Of a DNA stretch of 43,140 nt, positions 8,289 through 17,005 are shown piece after piece. Numbering within the stretch: position 1 is the stretch's first letter; each line of letters starts with the position of its first letter. This DNA comes from Bacteroidetes bacterium 46-16 (GTDB lineage: Bacteria > Bacteroidota > Bacteroidia > Chitinophagales > Chitinophagaceae), in contig MKUN01000049.1 in the NCBI GenBank assembly GCA_001897835.1, positions 1 through 43,140 of the forward strand, given 5' to 3'. The translations under genes and the position numbers were made by a program. Below the pieces are notes generated by a model that ran no database searches, had not been told where the DNA came from, and saw only the letters and a program-made list of their open reading frames with translations.

Positions 8289-9131
8289 GTGAACAGGCAG
8301 GCATTCATAGCAGCGGCATTACAGGAAGATATCGGCGAGGGCGACCATAGCACCCTGGCCTGTATAGACCGCTATGCCAAAGGAAAGGCGGTACTGAAGG
8401 TAAAAGAGGATGGCATACTGGCAGGTGTGGAACTGGCACAGGAAATATTTATTTACCTGGACCCCGATGCAAAAATAGATCTGTACAAAAAAGACGGCGA
8501 CAGGGTAAAGGCCGGGGATATCGCTTTTGAAGTGACAGCCCTGGTACATGCCATATTAAAAGGAGAGCGGCTGGTGCTGAACTGTATGCAACGCATGAGC
8601 GGAATAGCCACGCTAACCGCACAATATGTAGCTAAGGTATCAGGCTTTAATGCCAAAATACTGGATACGCGTAAAACGACCCCCCTGTTCCGCATGCATG
8701 AAAAAGAAGCAGTGCTTATAGGTGGCGGCCATAACCATCGCATGGGCTTGTATGACATGATCATGCTCAAGGACAACCATATTGACTTTTGCGGAGGTAT
8801 AGAAAACGCTATAGAAAAAACGCAGGCCTATCTGCAGACCAATGCACTGGACCTGAAGATAGAGGTAGAGACCCGCAGCCTTGATGATGTGCGTAAAGTG
8901 ATGGAAACGGGCGGAGTGGACCGCATCATGCTCGACAATTTTACACCTGAACTGCTGGAAGAAGCTGTAAAGATGATAGGCGGAAAGTATGAAACAGAAG
9001 CATCGGGCGGTATGAACCTGGATACAATTACGGACTATGCGCGCAGCGGGGTAGACTATATCTCGGTGGGCGCAATAATACACCATGCAGTAAGCATGGA
9101 CTTAAGCCTCAAAGCCCAACTGCATGAGTAA
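8289..9131 (+). CDS. nadC: Nicotinate-nucleotide pyrophosphorylase (quinolinate phosphoribosyltransferase)
   Basis: NadC makes nicotinate mononucleotide from quinolinate and PRPP, with loss of CO2, in NAD synthesis. Signatures are EDIGEGDHST near the N-terminus, TRKTTPLFR, GGGHNHRMGLYDMIMLKDNH, EVETRSLDDV and the C-terminal EASGGMNLDTI and VDYISVGAI. The length (280) is typical. The start must be GTG at 8289: an in-frame TAA lies directly before it and no ATG fits the conserved N-terminus. Its stop overlaps the start of the lipid kinase gene in ATGAGTAA, so the two are translationally coupled. Confidence 0.95.
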   Translation: MNRQAFIAAALQEDIGEGDHSTLACIDRYAKGKAVLKVKEDGILAGVELAQEIFIYLDPDAKIDLYKKDGDRVKAGDIAFEVTALVHAILKGERLVLNCMQRMSGIATLTAQYVAKVSGFNAKILDTRKTTPLFRMHEKEAVLIGGGHNHRMGLYDMIMLKDNHIDFCGGIENAIEKTQAYLQTNALDLKIEVETRSLDDVRKVMETGGVDRIMLDNFTPELLEEAVKMIGGKYETEASGGMNLDTITDYARSGVDYISVGAIIHHAVSMDLSLKAQLHE

Positions 9132-10002
9132 AAAACACCTGGTATTCATTATTAACCCCAAATCGGGGGTGGACAGGGAAAAAGCCATTAAGAGCGCCAT
9201 AGACGCAACACTGGACCATGAGCAGTACAGCCATGAGCTGGTGCATAGTGAGTATGCCAAGCATGGCATAGTGCTGGCGAAAGAGGCTGCGGCCAAAGGG
9301 GCCTATGCCGTAGTGGCTGTGGGTGGCGATGGCTCGGTGAACGATATAGCCAATGGCCTGAACGGCAGCGATACCGCACTGGCCATCATACCCAAGGGAT
9401 CGGGCAATGGCACGGCCCGCACGCTGGGCATACCGCTGGAAATAAATGCTGCACTACAGGTCATCAACAAGGGCAATATCATTAAGATGGATATCGCTTT
9501 TGCCAACGAACGATTGTTCATCAGTAATGCAGGTGTGGCCTTTGATGCACTGATCGCCAAGAAATTTGCCAAAAGCGTGCGCCGGGGCATCATGATGTAC
9601 AGCTGGCTGGTGACCAAATATATGTGGCTGTATAAAGAGCGGAACTTTGATATAATAGTGGATGGCAAAGCACTTAAAGAAAGGGCCTTTATCGCCTGCG
9701 TATGTAATATGCAGCAGTTTGGCTACAACTTTAAGATAGCGCCGCAGGCCGACTGGACGGACGGGCTTTTTGACGTGATCATCATACGCAGGTTCCCTAA
9801 AATATTGGGCGGTATGCTGGTGCTGCGTGCCATGACGGGTACCATTACCAAAAGTCCCTACGTTACCTTTATGCGTGCAAAGGAAGTGAGCATCAGCAAC
9901 CCGGTATTGAAACTGATGCAGACCGATGGCGATGCACATGAATGCGCATCAACCATACACTTTAAAATGAAGCCTGCAGCACAAAAAGTGATTGTTCCCT
10001 AA
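9124..10002 (+). CDS. Diacylglycerol kinase catalytic-domain lipid kinase (YegS/DgkB-like)
   Basis: The 292-residue protein of the DAGK_cat superfamily phosphorylates a lipid hydroxyl with ATP; the exact lipid is not known. The ATP-site motifs GGDGSVND (67-74) and PKGSGNGTAR (90-99) are intact, as is the N-terminal INPKSG. The C-terminal part ends with QTDGDAHE, typical of the YegS-like beta-sandwich domain. It lacks membrane segments and is expected at the cytoplasmic face of the membrane. It overlaps nadC by 8 bases and the next gene by 11, indicating one operon. Confidence 0.92.
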   Translation: MSKKHLVFIINPKSGVDREKAIKSAIDATLDHEQYSHELVHSEYAKHGIVLAKEAAAKGAYAVVAVGGDGSVNDIANGLNGSDTALAIIPKGSGNGTARTLGIPLEINAALQVINKGNIIKMDIAFANERLFISNAGVAFDALIAKKFAKSVRRGIMMYSWLVTKYMWLYKERNFDIIVDGKALKERAFIACVCNMQQFGYNFKIAPQADWTDGLFDVIIIRRFPKILGGMLVLRAMTGTITKSPYVTFMRAKEVSISNPVLKLMQTDGDAHECASTIHFKMKPAAQKVIVP

Positions 10003-11044
10003 TAATAGCCAATATAAACAGATCATCCTGCCGGTGATCATTGCCGCAGTGCTCTTTGTATCCTGCAAAAAGAGGCAGCACCATATAACCAGCGGTATTT
10101 ATTACTGGAAGACCATCTATGCGCCCGGCGCTTATGAACTGAACAAGTTAAAGCAATTGCATTGCCAAAGCATGTACCTGAGGCTGTATGATGTGGACTG
10201 GGATGCTGCCAGCTATGCGGCGATACCCGTAGCACCTATACGCCTGCCGCAGCATTTGGATACAGCCTTTAAATACATACCCGTAGTGTTCATAAAGCAG
10301 GAAGTATTGCTGCATGTACAAGGCAGCAGCATCTGCCCATTTGCGCAGCATATAGCGGCGATGACCCGGGGCATGTGCACGGCAGCGGGCATAGTGCCCG
10401 CTGAGATACAAATAGACTGCGACTGGACGGGGAGCACAAGGGATATTTATTTTGAACTGCTGCAGCAACTGCATAGACAGGCCTGGTTCAAGGGAAAGCT
10501 ACTCTCAGCAACCATACGCCTGCACCAGGTGAAGTACAAAAAGAGCATGGGCATACCCCCCGTGGATAAGGGATTGCTGATGTGTTATAACATGGGCGAC
10601 ATAAAAAAGTATGAAGCCGAAAACTCTATAATAGACCCGGAAATAGCCAAAGAATATCTTGACTACCTGGCTACCTATCCCCTAAGGCTTGATGTAGCCC
10701 TGCCATTATTTGACTGGTGCCTGCTCTTCAGGGATAAACAACTGAGGGGCATACTGTGCGATATACCTGCGGCTGCCGTGAAAGCGAATGCCCTGGTGAA
10801 AAAGGAGGGAGCTAATAAATACAGCTGCCTGCGCGATACGGTATGGGCCGGTTATAAATTGAAAGCAGGCGATGTGTTAAGGCCGGAAGATGCCACGACA
10901 GGGGATATAAACGAGGTAGCCGCTTACACCGCTAAAAAGATAAAACAGGACAGCCTGAATGTTGTCTTCTTCCATTGCGATAGCCTAACTTTAAGTAAAT
11001 ATTCGGTACATGAACTGGAAAAGGTTTTGGACAATTACCGCTAG
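9992..11044 (+). CDS. Lipoprotein with TIM-barrel-like (DUF3142-type) domain
   Basis: This is a 350-residue lipoprotein. The only good start is TTG at 9992, right after an in-frame TGA. It yields a proper signal peptide ending VLFVSC-KK with Cys25 lipidated; ATG is not available near the N-terminus. The body has GIYYWKTIYAPG, QIDCDWTGSTRDIYFELLQQ and LLMCYNMGD. These resemble strands of a glycosidase-like TIM barrel such as the uncharacterised DUF3142 group, with an Asp-rich strand end as a possible active site. Family assignment is inferred, not proven. It overlaps the kinase gene by 11 bases and the next gene by 35 bases. Confidence 0.75.
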   Translation: MFPNNSQYKQIILPVIIAAVLFVSCKKRQHHITSGIYYWKTIYAPGAYELNKLKQLHCQSMYLRLYDVDWDAASYAAIPVAPIRLPQHLDTAFKYIPVVFIKQEVLLHVQGSSICPFAQHIAAMTRGMCTAAGIVPAEIQIDCDWTGSTRDIYFELLQQLHRQAWFKGKLLSATIRLHQVKYKKSMGIPPVDKGLLMCYNMGDIKKYEAENSIIDPEIAKEYLDYLATYPLRLDVALPLFDWCLLFRDKQLRGILCDIPAAAVKANALVKKEGANKYSCLRDTVWAGYKLKAGDVLRPEDATTGDINEVAAYTAKKIKQDSLNVVFFHCDSLTLSKYSVHELEKVLDNYR

Positions 11045-13451
11045 CGCAATAATGATAGCTGCTGCTGTACGGATCGTGCTGGCCTGTGCCGACGGCCCCG
11101 ACCCTTATGATGCATATCCATCCTTTTTCCTGAACGATGTGAACGAAAAGCCGGCCTACCAGCCATTCTATTATACCGACCTGCTTACCTTCTATGACCA
11201 GTATGATATGTATGAGCCGCCCAAAATGGATACATTGCCCGACGATAATATTTCGGAATGGCGGCAGTACTGCAAAGGCGCAGCCGGCGCAGATGATATA
11301 AGCATGCTGGTGTACCAGTTCAGTATCGAAGAGGTGCAGGCATTGTACGCGCATATCGGGAAAAGCAAGGCCGGGCAGTTAAGCGAAAGGGCAGCAACAA
11401 ATAACTTTGCCCAGTGGCTGGTAAAAAACAGGGAAACGGAAGTGCTGGAGTACCTCATATTTGCCAAAAAATGCCAGCCCTATACGGTGCCGCTGGAAAG
11501 CTACTGGGATAACCAGGCGGAGCAGTATGCGCTACCTGTGCGTGATACAGTGGCCATGGGCACACTTATCGACGAGGGCCTGGTACTGTACCGAAACGTA
11601 AAGAACGATAATATAAAGCTGCGCTATGCTTACCAGGTATTGCGCATGGCCTTTTACAGCAACCGGTACGCAGAAACCCTGCAGCTTTACAGCCAGCTAT
11701 TAGGCGATAAAACAAGCAATAGCATTATATACCCGCGCTGCCTGGGCATGAAGGCTGGCGCCCTGTACCGCCTGGGCAAAAAGACAGAGGCGGCTTACCT
11801 ATATAGCCGGGTATTTGACCTGAGCGATGAACTGAAGCCAAGTGCGCACATAAGCTTCAACTGGGCAGTGGGCTCAAAAACAGACAGCGTACTGGAACTG
11901 TGTAAGAGCGGGCATGAAAGAGCGGTAGTGTATATCATGGATGGATTGTATCAATCGGAAGGGCAGGAAATGGAGGGTCTGAAGCTATTGCAGGAAGCCT
12001 ATGCTGCCGCCCCCGCTATAGAGGGGCTCGATATCGTAATGACAAGGGAAATGAATAAGGCTGAGCAAAACTACCAGTCGGAAAAATATGCCATAGGTAA
12101 CCTCATTGGTTTTGTGTCGCTGCCCTTATATGCCCCTGCCGAAAATTATAGAAACGAAGTGCAGGAAAAGATGAACCGCTACAGCACCTACCTGCAACAA
12201 CTGAACGACTTTGCACAAAAGGTGGCAAAGGAAGGCAGGAATGGCAATATCGCCTTCTGGCACCTGGCATCGGCATACCTCTATTATATGCAGGGCGATA
12301 TGCCGGCATGTAAAGAACAAACCGATATTGCCGCCAGGAAAAAGATGAACGACCGGGAAAAAGATCTTGCAGCAATAATAAAGGCCCTGTATATAGCAGG
12401 CAGCAAGACGCGGATAGATGCAGGAACAGAGGCTGAGCTGCTGCCCTCGCTGCAATGGATAGAGGAGCGTGCAAAAAGCAAGCCCCGTTTTGAGAAAGTG
12501 TATCGTGATATGATGACCGCAGTACTGGGCAGTGCATACCTGAAGCAGGGCGATACCGCAAGGGCGATCTTCTGTTTTTCGCGGGCGGCGAACAGCAGCG
12601 AGCAAATAGCGTATAACGGTGACTATACATACAGTGTATCCGGGGGGTTATTAGAAAGTATGTCGCCCGAAAGGATAAAAGCATTTGAAGACTACATACA
12701 GCAGGGCAGTAAGACCGATTATGAACTATGGCTTATAAAGAACAATACTTTTACACTGCCTGTGCTGCAGGAACTGGAAGGCACCAAATACATACGCCTG
12801 CATCAATTCGATAAAGCAGTTGAGGTACTAAAACAAGTTCCCAAAGATATACTAGCTGGAACGGTCTTACCCGACCCATTCATCATGCATATAGACGACC
12901 AGCACGACCTGCGTAAAATAGACACGGCCATAACGATGAATAAGCTGCAGTTTGCGGTGAAAATGGCTGAGCAAAAAAATAAGCTGGATAAAGACCCCAA
13001 AGACCCGGAAGCAGCCTACCTCTATGGTGCAGGCCTGTACAATATGAGTTACTATGGCAGGGCCAATCATGCCTTTGTATATTATCGCAGCGGGGTAGAT
13101 GAGTATGCTTATTTCTACAACCCCGCCCGGGATAAGCTACCGGCATTTTATAAAGAATATTACGACCCTGCCGAAGCGGAAAAGTATTTCCTGCTCGCTG
13201 CACAGTTTGCAAAAGACAAGGAACAGCAGGCAAAATGTACCTATATGGCTGCAAAATGCTGGCAGAAACGTTGTCCGGCGCCTAAGAACGAGTATTACTA
13301 CTATGGCGGCGATGACAGCAGTTATGTAGCCTATTCCCTGAAAAACCCCTATTTCGGAAAACTGAAAAATGAATACGCGAAAACAAATTTTTACCGTATA
13401 GCATTTAATACCTGCACGTACTTTAGCAGCTATGTAAAGAAGGGGAAGTAG
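11010..13451 (+). CDS. Large exported protein, probable TPR-like/helical repeat, unknown function
   Basis: The 813-residue protein has an N-terminal hydrophobic segment ending VRIVLACADGPDPYD, a possible but imperfect lipobox at Cys26. The remainder is rich in alpha-helical pairs with TPR-like character, for example AYLKQGDTARAIFCFSRAA, EDPEAAYLYGAGLYNMSYYG-type segments and AQFAKDKEQQAKCTYMAAK. It also carries Tyr-rich stretches (EYYYYGGDDSS). It shares 35 bases with the end of the TIM-barrel-like lipoprotein gene, so the two are very likely co-translated and may act together in the envelope. No specific function can be assigned. It is the last gene of the nadC run. Confidence 0.8.
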   Translation: MNWKRFWTITASAIMIAAAVRIVLACADGPDPYDAYPSFFLNDVNEKPAYQPFYYTDLLTFYDQYDMYEPPKMDTLPDDNISEWRQYCKGAAGADDISMLVYQFSIEEVQALYAHIGKSKAGQLSERAATNNFAQWLVKNRETEVLEYLIFAKKCQPYTVPLESYWDNQAEQYALPVRDTVAMGTLIDEGLVLYRNVKNDNIKLRYAYQVLRMAFYSNRYAETLQLYSQLLGDKTSNSIIYPRCLGMKAGALYRLGKKTEAAYLYSRVFDLSDELKPSAHISFNWAVGSKTDSVLELCKSGHERAVVYIMDGLYQSEGQEMEGLKLLQEAYAAAPAIEGLDIVMTREMNKAEQNYQSEKYAIGNLIGFVSLPLYAPAENYRNEVQEKMNRYSTYLQQLNDFAQKVAKEGRNGNIAFWHLASAYLYYMQGDMPACKEQTDIAARKKMNDREKDLAAIIKALYIAGSKTRIDAGTEAELLPSLQWIEERAKSKPRFEKVYRDMMTAVLGSAYLKQGDTARAIFCFSRAANSSEQIAYNGDYTYSVSGGLLESMSPERIKAFEDYIQQGSKTDYELWLIKNNTFTLPVLQELEGTKYIRLHQFDKAVEVLKQVPKDILAGTVLPDPFIMHIDDQHDLRKIDTAITMNKLQFAVKMAEQKNKLDKDPKDPEAAYLYGAGLYNMSYYGRANHAFVYYRSGVDEYAYFYNPARDKLPAFYKEYYDPAEAEKYFLLAAQFAKDKEQQAKCTYMAAKCWQKRCPAPKNEYYYYGGDDSSYVAYSLKNPYFGKLKNEYAKTNFYRIAFNTCTYFSSYVKKGK

Positions 13452-13461
13452 GTACTATTAT

Positions 13462-14100
13462 TTAGTCCCCGTGCAGGTCATAAACCTTCTGTACTTCCTT
13501 GAGCACAGCTTCAAAATCAACATTAAGATCCACCAGGTAGCCATTGTGCAGGTCGAAGACCCAGCCATGTACAACAGGGAATTTTTTATCCAGGTAGCTT
13601 TTTTGAACGATGGCAGTTTTAATAACGTTAAAGCATTGCTCCTGCACATTCAATTCCACAAGGCGCTTATAGCGGGCGGCTTCATCCTGTATAGCCTGTA
13701 GTTCGTCATAGTGCATGCGGTACACATCGCGTATGTTGCGCAGCCAGGGGTTGAGCAAGCCCATATCCTGGGGTACCATGGCTGCCTTTACAGCCCCACA
13801 GTTATAGTGCCCGCAAACAATGATGTGCTTCACATGCAGGTAATTAACTGCATAGTTTATTACCGATTGCACATTGAGGTCATTATTATTCACGAGGTTG
13901 CCTACGTTGCGGTGCACGAATACATCGCCCGGTTCCAGACCCATAATCTCGTTGGCTGGTACGCGGCTGTCGGAGCAGCCCAGGTAAAGGAATTCCGGTT
14001 CCTGGTCTTTGGCCAGCTTCTCAAAAAAACCGGGGTCTTCGGCTGTACGGGCTGCTACCCAGCGTTTGTTATGCTCAAATATTTCGTCGTATGTAGCCAT
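13462..14100 (-). CDS. can: Beta-class carbonic anhydrase
   Basis: The 212-residue enzyme interconverts CO2 and bicarbonate in the cytoplasm. The zinc ligands are Cys42, His98 and Cys101 (LGCSDSRVP and CGHYNCGAV), with the Asp44-Arg46 dyad in CSDSR. HRNVGNLV is also conserved. I chose the ATG at 14100 (MATYDEIFEHNK), since similar proteins start with an EIFEHNKRW-type segment; the frame extends 11 codons further to 14133 with no support. It is convergent with the exported protein ending at 13451, with no terminator apparent in the 10-base gap. Confidence 0.95.
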   Translation of the reverse strand: MATYDEIFEHNKRWVAARTAEDPGFFEKLAKDQEPEFLYLGCSDSRVPANEIMGLEPGDVFVHRNVGNLVNNNDLNVQSVINYAVNYLHVKHIIVCGHYNCGAVKAAMVPQDMGLLNPWLRNIRDVYRMHYDELQAIQDEAARYKRLVELNVQEQCFNVIKTAIVQKSYLDKKFPVVHGWVFDLHNGYLVDLNVDFEAVLKEVQKVYDLHGD

Positions 14101-14207
14101 AATTGAAGCAGATTTATTGCAATTATAGCTCAAAATGGGTTTAGCAGTAAGGTATTTTTGTTTATAGGGAGAGCAAACTCCCCTACATTTTGCATATTAA
14201 CACCATG

Positions 14208-14241
14208 TTTGTTCGTTTTATATGAAAATCCCCTATCTTTA
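14208..14241 (+). promoter_or_regulatory. Putative promoter of the C25 protease gene
   Basis: TTTG (14208-14211), a 22-nt spacer and TATCTTTA (14234-14241; one mismatch to TAnnTTTG) lie 22 bases before the ATG at 14264. Confidence 0.45.
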
Positions 14242-14263
14242 AAAATACATTAATCATCCTTAT

Positions 14264-16531
14264 ATGAAGAAATTATTACTCCCCGTTTTGCTGGTGGGTA
14301 TAGGCTTGTCTGCCGGTGCCCAGCAACTAAGCAAGAACAGGGCTAATACAGATATAAGTCTGTCTGCTACAGGCACTTATTCCCTTAATATTGATTTTGG
14401 TTCGGTATCGGTAAAACCCGGTGAAGATGGCTGGAAACGCCTGGACGTGAATATGGACCACCTGCAATACCTGAACCGTAAGGACGAGCCGGCCATGCCT
14501 TTCGCAGGCTATAGCTTCCTGGTGGGCGATGATAATATGGAAGTATCGGTAGATGCGAGCAAATACGAAGATTTCCAGGGATATGATATCGTTCCCTCCA
14601 AAGGCAAGTTGAGCCGCAAGACAGATCCGGCGAGTGTAAAGCCGGTGGCGGGGCCTATATATAATGAAAATAAATTTTATCCTGAAAACATAGCTACTGT
14701 AGTGAACGACTACGTGGTGCATGATGCGCATGGCAAAACGGTGTGGGTGTTCCCGGTACAGTATAACCCGGTTACGCATACCCTAAGGGTATATACCGAG
14801 GTGAAGCTGAACGTAAAAGCAAAAATGACCCACAAACCCGAAGACGCATCAAGTAACAGGATATGGAATAACATATACCGCAGGCATTTTATCAATTATG
14901 AACTGCTTAGTCATGCCGCAGCAAAGGCAACGGCCAATGACAGTGTGGGCTATGCTGCACAAATGCTCATTATTACCCCGCATATGTTTGCCGATACTTT
15001 AAGGTCTTTCATTAAGTGGAAGAACCAGCAGGGCATCCGTACCTATGTTACGGAAACGACGGCCATACCCGGCTACCCGGCACAGGAAAGTATCTATGCG
15101 TATGTACAACAGTTTTACCAGCAGAAGCATATAGATTACCTCTTGCTGGTAGGGGATGATGCAGCCATTACGCCACGCCTTGATTCGGGCCTGGTGGATA
15201 ATGCGACACTTACTTTCGCTGGCCCGTCCGATATATCATATGGTTACCTGGCGGGCAACGACCATTACCCGGACATATTCGTTGGGCGTTTATCGGCCAA
15301 TACGCTTTCAGAACTTGCGCCGCAGCTGACCAAGACCATCAGTTATGAAAAGACGCCCCTTACAGATACCGCATGGTACACAAGGGCGGTGGGTGTGGCA
15401 TCGAACCTTGGGCCCGGCGATGATAACGAAATGGACTGGGAGCATATGCGCAACATACGTACGAAGCTGATGGGGGCTACTTACACACATGTAGCAGAGC
15501 TGTATGACGGTACGCATAATATTATGGATGCTATAGGCGATCCGGATTATAGCGACCTTGAAAACCAGATAGACAGTGGCGTATCGTTGGTGAACTATTG
15601 CGGCCATGGGTGGGACCAGGGCGTGGTAACCACCAATTTCACATCGAACAACGTACAAGCGCTTACCAACAATACCGGTATGTGGCCATTTGTACTGATC
15701 GTAGGCTGCGAGGTGGGCTCCTTTGTAGGCGAAACCTGTTTTGCAGAATATTTTCAGCGTGTTAAGGATGCCTCAGGCAACCCGGTAGGTGCGGTGGCTA
15801 ATTTTATGAGCACCATATCGCAGTATTGGGATGAGCCCATGGAAACACAGGATATGGTAAATGATATCGTTAGCTATAATAGTACCGACTCGCTGGATAA
15901 TATAGGACCTATAGTAGAGACCGGCTGTTATTCAATGAATGACCAATACAGTTTCAGCGGTTATGATATGACCGATACCTGGACGCTGTTCGGCGATCCC
16001 TCGCTGCAGTTCAGGAAAAAGACACCTGCTACGCTTGCAGTCAACCATGTGGCTACAATAACGCCCAACTGGACCAGCGTGAACGTTACCGTTAATAATA
16101 ATGACGCTACTGTAGTGCTGATGCATTACGATACACTGTTCTCGGTGAGGCCGGTAGTAAGCGGCAGTACACATCACAATTTTGCTTCTTTGCAGGCTGG
16201 CGATTCGTTGATGGTAAGTGTTACGGCGCCTAATACCAAACCGTACTTTGGCAAGATCATGGTAGTGGCGCCTACCGATGCGGCAAGTGCCGGTGCCGCA
16301 GCCAATACACCATCGCTTTATCCAAATCCCGGCACCAATACTGTGTATGTGACCGGCTTACAGGCAGCATCAAATTATGATATCACCGATGTGACGGGCA
16401 AAAAAGTAATGAGCGGATCGGTGGCCAATAATGGCAGCATTAATATTAATAGCCTTGCTCCCGGCAGCTATATGGTAGCTTTGGTGAATGGAGCAGAAGT
16501 AAGCACCATACCACTACAGGTAAAGAAATAA
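14264..16531 (+). CDS. Gingipain-like (peptidase C25) T9SS-secreted cysteine protease
   Basis: The 755-residue secreted protease has a signal peptide (cleavage after AGA, residue 19) and an N-terminal propeptide-like region to about residue 210. The C25 catalytic domain follows, with LLLVGDDAAITPR and YLAGNDHYPDIFVGRLS. The catalytic His is His448 in NYCGHGWD and the Cys is Cys482 in IVGCEVGSF, matching the His/Cys dyad of gingipains. An Ig-like domain (about 600-660) and a type A sorting domain (LYPNPGTNTVYVTG to the end) follow, so the protein should be exported by T9SS and anchored or released at the surface. Substrate is unknown. A terminator follows. Confidence 0.92.
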   Translation: MKKLLLPVLLVGIGLSAGAQQLSKNRANTDISLSATGTYSLNIDFGSVSVKPGEDGWKRLDVNMDHLQYLNRKDEPAMPFAGYSFLVGDDNMEVSVDASKYEDFQGYDIVPSKGKLSRKTDPASVKPVAGPIYNENKFYPENIATVVNDYVVHDAHGKTVWVFPVQYNPVTHTLRVYTEVKLNVKAKMTHKPEDASSNRIWNNIYRRHFINYELLSHAAAKATANDSVGYAAQMLIITPHMFADTLRSFIKWKNQQGIRTYVTETTAIPGYPAQESIYAYVQQFYQQKHIDYLLLVGDDAAITPRLDSGLVDNATLTFAGPSDISYGYLAGNDHYPDIFVGRLSANTLSELAPQLTKTISYEKTPLTDTAWYTRAVGVASNLGPGDDNEMDWEHMRNIRTKLMGATYTHVAELYDGTHNIMDAIGDPDYSDLENQIDSGVSLVNYCGHGWDQGVVTTNFTSNNVQALTNNTGMWPFVLIVGCEVGSFVGETCFAEYFQRVKDASGNPVGAVANFMSTISQYWDEPMETQDMVNDIVSYNSTDSLDNIGPIVETGCYSMNDQYSFSGYDMTDTWTLFGDPSLQFRKKTPATLAVNHVATITPNWTSVNVTVNNNDATVVLMHYDTLFSVRPVVSGSTHHNFASLQAGDSLMVSVTAPNTKPYFGKIMVVAPTDAASAGAAANTPSLYPNPGTNTVYVTGLQAASNYDITDVTGKKVMSGSVANNGSININSLAPGSYMVALVNGAEVSTIPLQVKK

Positions 16532-16553
16532 AATAGGAGCAGATATAAATTGT

Positions 16554-16586
16554 GCGCAGCAGCCCATTGGGCTGCTGCGCTTTTTT
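16554..16586 (+). terminator. Rho-independent terminator after the C25 protease gene
   Basis: A perfect 12-bp stem (GCGCAGCAGCCC / GGGCTGCTGCGC) with a 3-nt loop is followed directly by six T's. It starts 23 bases after the stop. Confidence 0.93.
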
Positions 16587-16636
16587 GTGTTACCAATGGC
16601 AGGATTTTTTTGCCCTTACTGTAAAAATCAAGAGCC

Positions 16637-16813
16637 ATGAAAAAGTTTCTATTTATAACCGGGGCACTGCTATTACTGATGACGGGGCTTAACTCATGTG
16701 CCCCAAGCTATTATGATGGTCCCGGCTATTACCATGTGTATCACCCTAATTATTATGGCAATCATGTGCATCACCGTGCACATATTTATAACAGGTCGTA
16801 CCAGCCTAAGTAA
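16637..16813 (+). CDS. His/Tyr-rich mini-lipoprotein
   Basis: This is a 58-codon gene. The start MKKFLFITGALLLLMTGLNSC gives a lipoprotein signal with Cys21 as the likely lipidated residue. The mature peptide of only 38 residues is rich in His and Tyr (YYHVYHPNYYGNHVHHRAH). The clustered His suggests metal binding or pH sensing, but that is inference. It follows the C25 terminator, so it should have its own promoter; AAGAG seven bases upstream could act as a weak ribosome site. No family is recognised. Confidence 0.7.
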   Translation: MKKFLFITGALLLLMTGLNSCAPSYYDGPGYYHVYHPNYYGNHVHHRAHIYNRSYQPK

Positions 16814-16920
16814 GAGCAAAATATTCAGCTAAGGGATAATTCCCCTCTTATGAGGTATGTTTAGCCGTATATATGAGTGTAAGTTTACATTACATTAAGG
16901 ATGACAATAAAATTGCTGTA

Positions 16921-16944
16921 AGTCCCCTGTTTTCACAGGGGACT
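16921..16944. terminator. Hairpin downstream of the mini-lipoprotein gene
   Basis: A perfect 10-bp stem (AGTCCCCTGT / ACAGGGGACT) with a TTTC loop. It lies 108 bases after the mini-lipoprotein stop and could end that transcript, though no clean T-run follows (CTTCTAT). Confidence 0.5.
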
Positions 16945-16958
16945 CTTCTATAAAAGAT

Positions 16959-16982
16959 AAAGCTGCCCTATAGGGTAGCTTT
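16959..16982 (-). terminator. Terminator-like hairpin after the LamG-like gene at 17006
   Basis: A 10-bp stem with one G-T wobble (AAAGCTGCCC / GGGTAGCTTT) and TATA loop, followed on the minus strand by ATCTTTTAT. It is similar in sequence to the hairpin after the paralogous gene at 18040. Confidence 0.7.
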
Positions 16983-17005
16983 ATCATAATGAGAAAAGAG
17001 CGTAC

